Positions 43,061 through 55,988 of a stretch of 64,000 nt of DNA are shown here, in pieces. The stretch's first letter is position 1. Each line of letters starts with the position of its first letter. The notes under the pieces are model-generated. The model was not told where the DNA came from. It saw nothing but the letters and a program-made list of their open reading frames with translations, and ran no database searches. Origin of the DNA: Kappaphycus alvarezii (taxonomy: Eukaryota; Rhodophyta; Florideophyceae; Gigartinales; Solieriaceae); NCBI GenBank assembly GCA_002205965.3, contig NADL03000555.1, positions 1-64,000 on the forward strand, in the 5' to 3' direction. The translations under genes were made by a program, and so were the position numbers.

Positions 43061-46000
43061 ATTTAAGCTTGGTTTGAGCTAATTTTTGCACATAGAGATT
43101 CCAGTTACTCATAATTGAATCAGTAACCACAGAATTGAAGAATATTTGCACAATTTTCTGTATAAATTAAAATGTAGCCTCATTTATTGAAATAAAGGGT
43201 TGAAATAAGTTAAGTGGAACAAGCTGGAGACTGTACTGCTGAATATTTAAAGTTACGGAAAATTCTCTTGCTATTTTTTTTTGTTGAGAGTGTCAGTAAT
43301 GTAATGTCACATGATTCAATTTTTTTTAGTTAAAAATTTTGAAGTTATTGAAGTTTTATGCCCCCCCTATTACAGCAGTAACACGGTTTTCATATTACAC
43401 TGCAGACTAAACATCTTTGTTGCTTGAAATATTTCAAAGCTTTGTTATGTAATAGCTAGTTTACCTCGTTGATTTCTACCTTTCCTAAAATCAGCATATG
43501 TACATTAACTTCACCAAATAATAAATACTCGATTGGTCTTTAAATAATAATGAAGCTCTTTCGTTTTATGATAAGATCCACTCCGAGCTGAGTATCACCA
43601 AATCACAGTAAATATTTCTTACAGCCGATAATAAATGCTTTTTCTTTATCTTGTAAAGTCTCCCTATAACCGAAATAGATGTTTGAAGTTTAAAAATGTT
43701 GATTTCGCTCTTAGGGAAAAGCTTTGCACTTTTGATTATCAGAATATCTATCTTTCTATGAGTGTCAAGGACATCGGTAGAACCTCTGAGAAAAATGAAT
43801 CTATTAAATATACAAAGAATGTTTACTACATAATAATACACGGAAATACCATTCGAGGGTGTTTAACATTTTTGTATTGAGATTCAATTGGAGACTTGAT
43901 TTGTCATGGATGTAGAATTAATAGAATTGGACTGACTTACTGGCCCAGTTTTCAAATGACAAGACTACTTTACCTCTAACAACGTCTATGGAATAGTTTT
44001 GAGTAATACTCAAGCTACTTTCCCACAGTTTTCTAATTTAGAAAAGATAAATTAAAAATCCCGCCCTCACACCAGATTCGAAAAGCAACAAAAACACGCA
44101 GTTCAGTACATGGAAAGAAATGAAAAGAAGATTAAATTCTCCTTATCAATTTTTAAGAATTAAAAGTAATGAATCCTGACAGATAAACAATCTTTATCGT
44201 CCTACAAAATTTTTAACATGATGTTCTAGAGAATGGAACTGAATATTATTAAAAATTATAGATGGCCCTGACTTTTCAGATATTATTTTGTTAGAATTTA
44301 GTAGTTGCAATTTAAAATTTTGTGGACGAAAAGAACTTATTCAGAGAATATTGGAAAATGTAGCTAATAACATCATTTTAATTTTAATTAATTTTATGCC
44401 GTATTTAGCCATTTTAAAAGCACTTTAAGATCCTTCAAATGGATTAGGATTGTAAATGAACCACTCAAGGACCTTATTTAACGAAGGAAGAATGTAAAAA
44501 GCTTTCAAAATTGCATTTTCTACAACCAGTATTTCTCTCGTCTCTTCTTTTCATTTAAAATAGCAACGAAGATACCAAAATAATGGACATACACATGCTA
44601 ATGTATAATGTTGATCACACGGGTACAGAAAAAGCTCTTTTAGTGAGAAATTATTTGAGATAGTACCTACTATTGCCTCTTATGGACTAGCGCATGTAGG
44701 AAAATATGGGTACTGAACCTGAACGGGGATCATATTTACCACCAATTGAAGCATAATTGAGTCCCAGTGATGGTTAAAGCGATTGTTTTAGTTCAAGTTT
44801 TCTGGGCGAAATTCGACATTATTCAAATAGATATTTATGTTTATCCGTAAAAATTTGTAAGTGTGATGGGAGATAAGGAAACTTTAATTTGGGACTTGAA
44901 CCCAGTGAAATTTCTAGTTTCCCTGATAGGCCCTTTTTTGATCCAACACGTCTGGATGGCTTTTAACTTTATAAATAATAACTGCACTATTACCTCTACC
45001 TGACCTATACAGCTCGAATAGAGCAAAATTTTAAGTCATTATTTAGTGAACTAAACGCTACACGGGGTAATTAAAAAAAATTTAATGAAGTAATAAATTC
45101 ATATATATTCATGACAGTGGTTGCTATTACTGAACCATGTATCAACGTGATAGTTTCTTAATGTTATATCCTCGATTGATTTGTGAATTTTCAAAAATTC
45201 AAGGCAGCATGTTTCCTTCCCTCAGACTAATCACATAGTTTGAAAAGCAGGCAACGGCCATTACTATTGGAACGCTTGATAAAATTCTGGAAAAGACATG
45301 CGAAAAAGTTCAACGAAAGTTTCAAACTGATGCAGAAAAGGCAAAAAAACACGGCAAGATTGAATTCAGCAGCAACTGTTTGAAAATGCAGCATCTAGCG
45401 CATACATCTGACTTTTCTGAAAGCTAACATCACGAAAATCTTCGAAAGAATCTACTTCTACATTCGCGAACGCTTGTCACATCTTTAGTGTCTATTGGAC
45501 CTTTGTCTTCGTATAAGGACCATAATTAGGGCTGTTAATTTTCAGTAGAAAATATTTCCTTTCATAATATTTTCAGTAGAAAATTTTTCCTGCTATGTTG
45601 TGTGCTAAAGTATACTTTGAACAGTAGTGAAGCACAATAAAAAATTTTGGAATTTTTAACGCTGGTTGGAGTTGGACTTACGTTTCACTACTCAACAATC
45701 TTCGTTCCTTTTGCAAGTTTACCACATATTACCCTTTCAGTATCTCTAGGTGGTTGCTTTAGATACATTGATGTAGAGTTTTGAGCCATTGGGTCGCTTT
45801 TCCCTGTGATTCGATTTCTCTAGAGTATCTTTTCTGGTAAATATATACAGCCCAAAAATTTTTTTGTCGCCTCACTTACAGTAAATATTTATATGAAATA
45901 GGGGTTTCTCTTCATATTAAGAAAATGCGTGCCACATATGAAGAAAGTGCTATGGCGGATAGACAATAGGTCTTTAATTGTGGCTGGAAAATTTTAAAAG

Positions 46001-48132
46001 GCTTCCGCAACGTCTGATGTCGAAAAGGACGAGTTTTTCAACCGAAATATAACGAAAATGACATGGCCACCATGAATTAACTCTATCTCCAATTATATGC
46101 TTCTATTTGCCAAGGGCTTTTATCAGTGACAAAAAAAATGTGGTAACATGACTAGATTGCCATACAGTGGAAGATGTAGAGGACAAAAGCAAGTCGCCTT
46201 CTAGTTGGAGAGAAGAAATTTATTGGATGAGACCGGGAGTAAGCAACAAAGAAGGCTTGATAAGTGTTTGCGCTGAAAAGTTCCCTTAATGAATATTACT
46301 TTATCCAAGCGTGCTATAAATATGAATACAAAATTGTGGGTATGATTCACAGAGTTGAATTTTTTACACGGAAAAATATGACAGCAGAAAAAATGTCACC
46401 CACTAAAATCAAATCAAAATGAGTCATTTAAAACTTATTTTATGGAGAAAATAGTCATTATTTATCCGCTGTAACGCTGGTATTATGGAGGTGTCGATGG
46501 CTACTCTGTGAGAAAAGTTTTAAATATGAGAGTTTAGTTGATGAAAAACTTCAGATGAGGCAGAGAATCTGTAAAAACAGGAATTTCTATGGCTGTATGA
46601 CCTATCAAAGAAATAAAGCAAACTGAAAAGACGTGATTTACAAAAAAATACTACAATAACTGGTTCTTTGAAAAGCTTTCTTCTCAATCACTCAATTTGT
46701 TACCATCTCTGATAAGGATGAACAAATAATAAGCAAGGATTAAACATAAATTAGGTCTCCGCAAAAATTTAGTTAAGTCTAAGACTTCAATGAAAAAATA
46801 AGTTCAACATTTAGCTATCCACAGAAAACAATAAAATTCGCATCTATTTGATGCTACACTTCTTACTCTTCATGATTACCCTAGAGCCCTAAATGAAGAA
46901 TTAGCAACTGAAATGAGTTAGAAAAATATCTTGGATGAATTACAGAAAGAAATTATGTTGCAATGATAGAAGGCCGAAAATAGAAAAGTTTTTGATGAAT
47001 GGGAAGAAAATATTTAAATGAACAATTTAAACTATGTACCATGAGAAAAAAACGAATGCTGGAATTACAGATCGAATAGCAGCTTACAAGATGATAATAA
47101 AATTCTCTAGGATATTAATTGAAATATTGCATATCGACCATCAAAAGTGGCAGCTTTGGTACACGATACGAGACCAAGTAAATTATTTTCACTTCTAAAA
47201 TAATATTTTCCCCTTATCCGAGAGACTTAGGAAGGAAAGCTACTAAGTTACTAGATGTTAAAGGATCTTCGACCAACAAAGTTGCATGGATAAGTCCCAT
47301 GTAATCAAAGAAATAACTTGAAAGCTAATATGGGTAGAATCCGAAGACCTTCAAGTATATGCTCTATTATTCAGATATTTTCTTCTTAGAAGACACGAGA
47401 GTTCTCAGAATTTAGGAAAAAGAACGATCTTTTCGATGCATCAAGCAAATAGTCCCAAAGATTTGAGGTGGACACAAGATTCCAAGCTTAACAATCTTGG
47501 CAGTAACAGGAAGGCTTTATGAAAATCGGCCACGTATTTTGCGAACAGTTTTCTGGAATGATCCTTGGGAAAAGAGTAGTATTGTATCTTTCGGATATCT
47601 CAAAATCTGTTATACTTTAAACATGGATTCCAGTGGTTGCAGTTTCATAACCAATCATGACATCACAACTAGTACCAAAAAATCAATAGTCACGGCTATC
47701 ATTCGCTTCTTTGAAAAGTATTAAAGGATCACTAAATCGCGTACGAGAGTTTAAATACTAAATGTTTGGTTCTTTTCGACGTTCGGATCTCATTTATTGG
47801 CATAAAAATAGACATGATTACTTATTAGATGTCAAGCGTTGGAACATCTCTTTGCGAAGAACTGAATCGAGTTTATCGACATCAAAAGATTGCATACAAT
47901 CCATCGTATCCATCAGAATATAGAAAAAGCGATAATACTGTTTCCATGTAATAAGTTCCATTAAATACATCTAGGTAATGCGAAGATAGAAATAAATTCC
48001 CTTAAGTGCATTAGTTCTGGTATAATATGGATTATTATGGCTCTGTAAGAATGAATATTTCGAAAGCAATGTTTGGAGAGAGGAATTTCGATGCCTTAGG
48101 TGTATTACATGCTTTGTGATTCTATTAGGAGC

Positions 48133-48376
48133 TTAATAATATACAAATATGTACAGAGCTGCTTTATATGCAGTCATATAAGAGAATGGAAGCCTCAAGG
48201 CCCAAGTCGTAGAGGATACATGCGACAGATACGAAAGTTTTATTACATTTGAAGAAACGGACCTTATTTTGTGAGGGTCGATATGACTGACCCAGAATGA
48301 AGTCAGTACTGTCATCAAGCCTGTAACTTAGGCAATGAAGATTACTTAAAGAATGTGGATGATTTAAAAATCTCAA
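48133..48376 (-). mobile_element. Possible BEL/Pao-type fragment
   Basis: Minus-strand reading near 48227-48179 gives SVACILYDLGLEASILL, resembling the 'A.IYDPLGL..P.LL' motif between RT and RNase H of BEL/Pao retroelements, preceded by TKR-like KCNKTF. Flanking motifs are not convincing. Confidence 0.25.
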
Positions 48377-48964
48377 CTCGATTAATGTTAAGATGATAAC
48401 CTCATTCCGTGAGAATGGGTTTTACAGAACTACAGCAGGTATTTAAGGGACATTTTCCGACCCATGAGGTAATCTATTCCCTTCAGGCTTAAGAGAAAGT
48501 CACAGATTCTGTGACAAAAAAAAAGAAGATCGAAGATATTTGACTGTTGTTTGGGTTGAGGGGCCCACTATACAATACATAATTCTGGTTGCTAAAAACA
48601 GTGGCTCTTTTACATGATTAATGTAACGCGGTGATATCTATTAGAGTCTTACTCTAAAATAGGCAAATAAAAGTACGAAAATTGCATAGGCTGTCTTATT
48701 TTTCGCGGGTACCATCAAATAAAATTTTACGGAGTTACGTATTACAAAGTAAAAAATTGTAAATTCAAACCACCGTTGACGAATATTTTAAGTTGCAGCT
48801 GTAGTGGGTACCACGCTCAGAAATATGTAATACTTCTATTATCTTTCTAACAGTGACTTTAAAATTGGTGTCTAAAAATATGTCAATAAAAGACACAAAA
48901 ATATTAATTGCTGAATTGTGTAGCTCGAGAGGTTTTATGAACCTTTCAATCTTTAATACATTTT

Positions 48965-49066
48965 CCGATCAGCTTGTTTGAATATTAAAATTTTCAGATG
49001 GATGTTTAGTGTCTTCCGAGCAGTTTGTTTGAATATTAAAACTTTCAAATGGAAGTTTACGATTTG
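48965..49066. repeat. 51-bp tandem duplication
   Basis: CCGATCAGCTTGTTTGAATA starting at 48965 recurs as CCGAGCAGTTTGTTTGAATA at 49016, with the following AAATGGA-type sequence also repeated. Period 51 with several substitutions. Confidence 0.7.
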
Positions 49067-52000
49067 ACAAGCTTCTAGAGGGTTGCTAGGAAACTTTTGG
49101 AATATTAAAGCAACAGAAAGATTTTATCCGCAACGCAAACGGGACTAAGAAAACAGTTCAATGTAAAAATCATCTCAGTAGTCGTTAGAATTGGAAAATA
49201 AGCGACTTATACGGTTAACATATTTCAATTATGTAATACTTTCATCAAAAAGTCTCGGTAATGTTCTTTTTAGGGACGTCTAAGCATTTCTAAGTAATAA
49301 AAATGCTACTGTAGGGACGGATACAAGTTTTTTAGATTTTTTCTCTGATATTTTCCGCCTTCAATATTTTTACGAGAACTTCATTGGTGCTATTATGACG
49401 TAATAGAAAGTTTAAGAAGAAATATGAGTATATCGTGTTAAATATTTTGACAGAACAGAGCGTCGCAGAAATATGGGTGCAAAATTATATTAAATGACTA
49501 TAAAGTGTGCTTTTTCAAAACTTCCGTACTATAAACTTCCTTTAAATTACAATGATTTACTCCAGGGAAAATTTTAGAGCAGAAATACTAAAAAATTCTA
49601 ATACGAAAAGGAGCTCTAGGCGCTCTCGAGCCCGGTATCACTTCCAGCTATGGCCTTCGCCAATATAAAGGAATGGTAGAAATAATTCACCCTTAAAAGC
49701 ATCCCTCATATCCAGTACTCAACCTTGAGTTGTGCATTGCGGTGTTTACAGGCGACGGCAACATGTGACAAAATGTGAATTTTGAATTTTTGTAGGTCAA
49801 TAAAACTGGTAGAATCTCTTCGTACGCAGCAAAAATTAGCAGCTTCAGTATATACATATTCATATTCGCCGGAACTACTAGGAACAGTACTTTGTGTGAG
49901 CTAAAGATACGGCAATAGCAGTTTTCACTTCTCAACATCTTAAAAGACAGATGCTAGATGCTGCCTATAATGGACTGATAATAATAAAAATCCCTATTAG
50001 TGGACTACCTAAACCGCTAGTGTTGCTAACGGACGGAATAGGAATGGTAGATAACATCATTTTCATTGTATCGGCGCATAAGTAGCGCACACAGAAACCT
50101 TACGTCACCTATTAGTGTAGACAAATTTGTAATGTGAATATCTTTATTTTCATTGAGGCCCATTGAGAATTGAAGAGACAAGATTATTGCAATAAATGTA
50201 TATCATGTCGTGTTCATTTAAATGGTAATTTCAAGGTGGAGAAGATTTCAAAATCACTCACTAAGAATCTCTGCTACGCTTTCCAACAAGAACACAAAAA
50301 ATTGGTCATGCAGATCGCTATTCAAGTTGAAAAGACACATAAAGTGCATTACGGGATTCTATATACGTGAAGAGGCAATCTTTGGTTTATGTACCGAATA
50401 ATTTCTTATTATACAAGTATGAATATTGTGGCTTCAGCTGCACTTGTGGGCGAATACCTATGCTTGAAAACAAGGGATAGTCTTTACAAGAAAAACGCAG
50501 AAGCGACTAGTTCATTGGCTCATTGGAAGAATCGATAGTTTAGTCTTACCCAGAGAAAATCATGCTTGGATTGCGCTTATAAAGCGAGAGCGACTGGAAC
50601 CACTCAAAATGAAGTGGACTTTCTTCGTTGTAATTCGGGAGTCACTGTGTATAAGGATAATTAGGGAATTGAAATTAATGGTTCGTTCTAAACAGAATTT
50701 GTTGCGCACAATTTTTATATGTTTTGTTGGCCACAAGCTCTACAAAATGATTATTAGGGTCTGTGAAGGGGGTATAGTAAATTCACAGGTGGCCAATGTG
50801 CATTGAAAAAAGTTATATGACTTTTAAGATACCTAAACGGCTTATTTCGATTCCGCTGTTGATTAAAATGTGTCAAATAAGGCAAAAAATCAAACCATTT
50901 CTGCAGATTAAATCATTGCAAAGGAATTAAAAATTGCTAACAAGCGTGTTTGGACATAAAAAGATTCATATGTATCCAAAGTAGTTGATATCTAAACAAA
51001 CGTTAAGTTTCCAGCCGAAGACTGCTTAATTAAGTTTTTTATGAGTACTTCATGTACATTAAAGTGTGCGATTATATTTGTTTACGAATTATTTTCCGTT
51101 CAAAGAGAGTAATAGATAGTCTCCGGGCTAATCATTTGAGACAACAAGGTTTAAGTTTCTTCAAAGTTGACATGGATTATATTTTCGCACTTGTCTAAAA
51201 TTTGGTGTTTAAAAATACTTGGGCCATTCCATTTCTACTCAAGGCACCAATAATTTAGCTTTAAATTTGTTTTTAACGATTTTTTTGTAAAACTTCAACG
51301 CAGAAAATCTCGCTCCCGATATAAATGTACAAACTAGTTTCTTCTATCGTCTTAAACAAAAAACTTACACAATGGCACTGTATATATAGCACAATACAGT
51401 CCATGAGATAAAAACTAGTAGTTGAAGGCCTTTTTCATCGAAACACAACGATATTTTGACAAATGTTCTCAGAAATTTCTCGTTCGGAGTTTTCTACAAA
51501 CTTTTATTGTTATAATAATTTGAGGAAAAAAACTAAATTAAACAATTCGCATCTTGCCATTTTTCATAAAAATTCCGGTAGAAAATTATTTACTGCAAAA
51601 AACTTCCATGCCATACCTGCACCAAAAATGTACAAGACTGGGATTAAAATTCTCGAGTAGTTCACCGTTTGCACGTGACCTTCTCCGTGTCAATTGCTTC
51701 AAAAACGTTCGCTTTTTATTCGAACTCATCACCATCTCTCCCCGTTAACTCGTTCACCGAAAGCACAAACCATCAGCAAACACGGAGGTCCTCCATCTAT
51801 GGTGACTAAAATCTCCCACAGCTCTGAAACTATTGTCATCCCCAATGCCTGTCACATGGCCTTCTTCTGAATTACGGCCACAACCGTGTTTATTTTTAAT
51901 TGTAAACGAGAGCCCTAGAGTGCATAATAAACGAAATATAGATTGACAAAGCTAAAAAAACTTGCAAAAAGTCGGCCTGCACAGTCGAATGGTACAAGTA

Positions 52001-52731
52001 AAATGGCTTCTGGGGCGCTGCCGATGAGGAGTAATGGACAAAGTCTTTTCCTGTGTTAGGGCAAGGAGAGGCGAGAATCGCCTCGACCGTTTCGTAATGT
52101 GAATTTAACCTGCGTGGGGACTCAAGTTACCTACAGCGGGCGTTTAGGTCATTCATTTCTGATGAAGCGCAATAATGCATAAGTTTCTGCCATCACACGT
52201 GTAACCTGGGGAATTATTCCAAATGTATCATTTGGAGAGAATATTGAGTCTGATCTGTAATTAAGTATTAATTTTTATTGACTACCAGAAAGGATCACCG
52301 GCAGCTCACCATTGATTGGTGCAAAAGTCCCCCACTGTCGACAGGAATGCGAGCTGAATTTAGTGCAATGTAAATGTGCCGGGTTAAACTCGAAGTGAGG
52401 CCCAAAGTTTCAGGCAGCCATAGAGTAAGCACTATGAAGTTTGCGCCGAGCCTTCCACTTTTGTAATCAAAATGTACAGGAAACATTTGGGAGAAAGGAA
52501 TCACGAAGCTGGGGACGCTCCATTTGTTTGCACTCTACTTACAAAACAGAGAATAATTTGTTTATGTTCGACCTGAAGTCATGCAATCACCATTTTTTTG
52601 TACTACCAGACATGCGCGAGTACTTTTTCCACTATAAGAAGCCGCGATAACCAGTATATGGCTCTGCTATTCGGTTTGGGCTGCTTGGGCCTTTAGTTCA
52701 CAAATCTGCCACGCCCGCTAATCAACCAAAT

Positions 52732-53064
52732 ATGCAGCTCCTTTTCGTAGCGAGCGCTCTCGTACGTGGAAGACTTTTAGATATCTGCATACCATTCCCT
52801 TCGCGCAGCGACCACTACCGATATCTGTCGTGCGAAAAAGAAATAAGTCCCCTCTATGGAAGGCTATGCATAAAAAGGAATGGGACAAGGTGTTGTTGGG
52901 CCGAGGAGCGTCACATCAATCACCGTCTAATGCAAGTAGACAAAGAACGAATGAGTTTGTATGTGGGTATACCGAATGAAAAAGCTTCGGATGTTTTTAT
53001 TCTTGAAGGATGTGGGCTGTTCGAGCTCGCCTGGGGAGATACTGTGCTATATCTCCCCAGTTGA
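52732..53064 (+). CDS. Unknown 110-codon ORF interrupted by an LTR
   Basis: An ATG at 52732 begins MQLLFVASALVRGRLLDICI, which could pass as a hydrophobic leader, and the frame is Cys- and Arg-containing. Its last ~18 codons lie inside the left LTR of the retrotransposon (which starts at ~53011), so the natural reading frame was probably cut at codon ~93 by the insertion. No continuation was recognised after the right LTR. Family unknown; may be chance. Confidence 0.3.
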   Translation: MQLLFVASALVRGRLLDICIPFPSRSDHYRYLSCEKEISPLYGRLCIKRNGTRCCWAEERHINHRLMQVDKERMSLYVGIPNEKASDVFILEGCGLFELAWGDTVLYLPS

Positions 53065-53211
53065 TTAGGGCTAAGCAATTTGTACTCTCCACCAGGAAGG
53101 GTGCAGTATATCTACTGTACTGTGTCGAGAGTGTGTGTAAAAAGGGGGGCAATAGGTTACGCTTGGCCTAGGCAGGACAGGAAAGAATAAGAGAAAATTT
53201 AAAGCATTTCA
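53011..53211 (+). repeat. Left LTR
   Basis: It begins TGTGGGCTG and ends CATTTCA; it contains CTGGGGAGATACTGTGC, a TACTGTACTGTGTCGA motif, GGGGGGCAA and GGCAGGACAGGAAAGA, all shared with the right copy in the same order. Confidence 0.8.
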
Positions 53212-53289
53212 TGGTACCGTATCCAAGGTTCAACGGCACCGTGACATACTCCAACGCCACTCACCTCTCCTTTGATGGATCAACTTCTT

Positions 53290-54740
53290 CCCACATAGCC
53301 CGTTTTCTATTCACGTTCAAAAATTTTGGTATGCTCGGAAAAATGGACAGCGGGAAGGCCCTCCAGATTATGTGCCATCTGGAGGGGCAACTTTCGACTT
53401 ATACTACGAGTCGTTTCCGCAGGATGAGTCCCTCACCGAAGAAGCAGAGAAGTACGATATCGTCAAAAAAAGCTCCTCGCCGAGCTCGCGAAGAAAGCGA
53501 AGCCGGAGGAGGAGGTACATGAAGTCATTACCGCAAGATTGTAAACTGAAGACATAGGAGGGTCTCTAGCGCAAGTGGATGGCCTCTAGAAGAGGGTAGA
53601 CTTCAACGAAATAGCTTCTTTCGGTTTACTTCGGAAAGAAATGGCGACAAACCCGGAGTTAGGTCAGTTTGTCATGTATCGAGCGCCGTTGGACTACAAG
53701 GAATTTAAAAAGGCAGGATTTTCAGTTAGGGAAGAAGGCATTCTTCGCTGAAATGGAGGCTGTTCGAGGGCCTTTGGTCGCTCCAAAGAGGATTACGCAG
53801 AGGCCTGACGTGCACACTGTCAAGCAGCACCAGCTAGAGGATAAGGTTGACCAGCTAGCGGAGCAGTTTGCGGAGTTTTATCTCTTTGTGAAGAAGCAGT
53901 TTGAGAATGGAGGACCTGTCAACGATGGAACAGTGGCTGAAGTTGTTGTGTGTGTACAGAAGTTTCCAGTCTTCTGTGGAACCCTTGTGGTACCTCTGGG
54001 CTTCTTGGTGGTACGGAACGCGCCATTAGACATTGTTATTGGCAGTCCTTCATTATTATCTATGCAGGCAGACTTGTATTACGGGTGGCAGCAGGTAACC
54101 CTGACGGTGGGGAGAAAGATGGCGCTTTTACCGCTACCCAGTGAGCCCCCAGTGATTGATGGGATGCGGACTGGTAGTTAGGATTTCACATGCCTTCTCG
54201 GATTGGCGTGGTACTATAGACGCTTTATACGAAACTTCGCAGAAAGCTCAGCAGTGCAACAGGATGCAATATCCGTTTAAAAGGCGTTTGAGTGGACCTA
54301 GGGAATGCAAAAGGCTTTCGAGTACATGAGGGAGAAGCTGAAGACGCCTCCAGTACTCGAGCTAATCAAGAGGTCAGTCGTGCAGAGTGGGGAAGACTGC
54401 GCAAAAGCTATGGCTAAAGTCTTGTACGGCTATCGCAGACGTGATTGCGGGGGATGTCAACTCGCCGTTCCGATTAACGTATGGGATCGAGCCGAAGGCG
54501 ATGCCAAGCGACGTAGTAGCCCTTCTTGGCGAATCCAATCCCAGTAAATGCCTCGTTGAGATGTTGGTGGAAGCTACCGTGAGGGATCCTGGAGTGGAAA
54601 GGTCGCGCGCTCCGCGAAAGGCTAAGGGGGAGGCTAAACGGTTCGAGGTTGGGGACAAAGTGCTGGTGGCGCATGGGAAAGCATTACATAAGTCTTGGAA
54701 GTGGCCGGCGTTTCAGTCGTTCTCCTACTGACGGTGCCGG
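53290..54740 (+). pseudogene. Degraded gag-protease-RT-integrase of the LTR element
   Basis: Gag-like sequence at ~53340-53560 (GKALQIMCHLEGQLSTY, then a Lys/Arg-rich stretch) passes into a frame 53669-54181. That frame has QLEDKVDQLAEQFAEFYLF, matching the coiled segment of the other gypsy Gag, and VVRNAPLDIVIGSPSLLSMQ, matching the end of its protease. Zinc knuckles and most of RT are deleted. At ~54190-54360 there is LLGLAWYYRRFIRNFAES and AFEYMREKLKTPPVLE (end of RT). Sequence then jumps to the integrase end: AKVLYGYRRR near 54430, then VGDKVLVAHGKALHKSWKWP to 54730. Frameshifts, stops and two large deletions make it non-functional. Confidence 0.75.
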
Positions 54741-54849
54741 GCAATAAAGGCTGATCACCTGCGCTACGAGTCAGTTTCGTCATCTGGTCGAGTAATCAGA
54801 AAGGCCATCCAAACTCGCCGACTGGTTGGATATACTAGGTCATCCAGGA

Positions 54850-55786
54850 AAATCAGTTAAAGGGGGGGAAAAACGGAGCTTGTGGAGTTCATCAACAAGT
54901 AAGAAGGGGTGGCCCAGCAAGCAGATGTGTAGAAAGATAGATAAGGGAGCGAAAAGAACAAAAGGATCGGAAGAGGAGCTAAATCAGGATTAGGGAACTG
55001 TATGTAGGCAAATAGAAGGAGCGGCGATGAGAGCAGACTGATCGGGCCTGGACCGCAAGGTGGACGAGTCACCTGGCGTCAATGTAACTCTATTGACTCT
55101 CGCTCTGTCCCCTGCCCTCTCTCCTCTTGTTGGAACTGGGTTTTCCTTTTATGTGGAGGAGAGGACGTCGTAGAGGAGAATGGATTTGTAAGCAGGTACT
55201 GCTGAGTGGATAAGCTAGTAGAATGTGTGTGAGGGCATCAAAGTGGGCCCCGGAACGAGCAAGCAAATGTGAGTCGGAGTAGTGCCGGGAAAACCTGATG
55301 AGGAAGATAACGAAGGATGAGGCGTCTCCTGCGGACCAGGAGAAGGTTTTCGGTAAGAAAGGGGTGGAATTTGCCAGTTCGGATATTGCGTCGAGTGATT
55401 CGATGTGTGCGAAGCTTGGATGGGCTTTTAACTTTCTTAAGTAAGAAAGATAAGGTGGTCCGGAGCTTGGTTCGGAGGAGCCTGGTCGTGGCAGTCTTGA
55501 GCATTATGTGAAGATGGAAGTGAGTAGAGGATGTCACGGGAGGACTGAGAATATTTACAGGGAGTTACTGTGAGCCAGCAGAGGCGATGAAGAGGAGATT
55601 GTTTTGATTGTTTTGGGGGAGGATGATTTGATGGGGGAGATCCACTTGGAGTTAGTTGCAACGACACGCCAAGAGTGGCCCGCCATGAGTAAACCAGCCG
55701 GTTAGTAGCATGTTCGTGCTTCTCAAGAAACAGTCAGGGATAGCTTAGGACGTCCCACAGTAGTTGGTGGTTGAGTGCGTGGGGCA
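54850..55786. other. 3' untranslated part of the LTR element
   Basis: Purine-rich DNA with a polypurine run AAAGGGGGGGAAAAACGGAG at ~54858-54877, then ~900 bp without recognisable coding up to the right LTR. The polypurine run far from the LTR suggests an inserted or expanded 3' region. Confidence 0.4.
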
Positions 55787-55988
55787 TGTTGGCTGTGTGA
55801 GCTTGCCTGGGGAGATACTGTACTGTACCTCCCCAGTTGATTCGGATTAGGCACTGTGTACTCACCCCCCGGCACGGTGCAGAATATATACTGTACTGTG
55901 TCAAGGGTGCGTGGAAAGAGGGGGGCAACATGTTACGCTTGGCATAGGCAGGACAGGAAAGAGTAGAGGAAATTTTGCAAGGATTTCA
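55787..55988 (+). repeat. Right LTR
   Basis: It begins TGTTGGCTG and ends GATTTCA, and matches the left copy along its whole length with small indels and substitutions. It carries two TACTGTACTGT-type motifs. Confidence 0.8.

Larger units (their letters stand above)
35720..52730. other. AT-rich gene desert
   Basis: About 17 kb without an open frame longer than ~92 codons. Two 60-base lines counted by eye (36001 and 41521) gave 25% and 22% G+C. Remnants that I can partly read are a gypsy RNase H fragment (~42.75-43.05 kb, plus) and a possible BEL/Pao fragment (~48.2 kb, minus). Otherwise it looks like decayed repeats. Only the 37.5-39 kb interval differs in base composition. Confidence 0.6.
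53011..55988 (+). mobile_element. LTR retrotransposon (Ty3/gypsy), internally deleted
   Basis: Two direct repeats of ~200 bp (53011-53211 and 55787-55988) start TGT and end TTTCA, with degraded gag, protease and polymerase pieces between them in plus orientation. Sequence just inside the left LTR begins TGGTACCG, suitable for a tRNA primer-binding site. By eye the LTRs are about four-fifths identical, so the insertion is old. Flanking 5-bp target duplications are not clearly preserved (AAGGA versus GAGGT). Internal protein pieces resemble the gypsy element at 11-15 kb. Confidence 0.8.

Noticed and set aside
44880..44910. GGGACTTGAACCC, resembling the reverse of a tRNA T arm
   Set aside because: The T stem is imperfect and no D arm, anticodon arm or acceptor pairing can be drawn around it.
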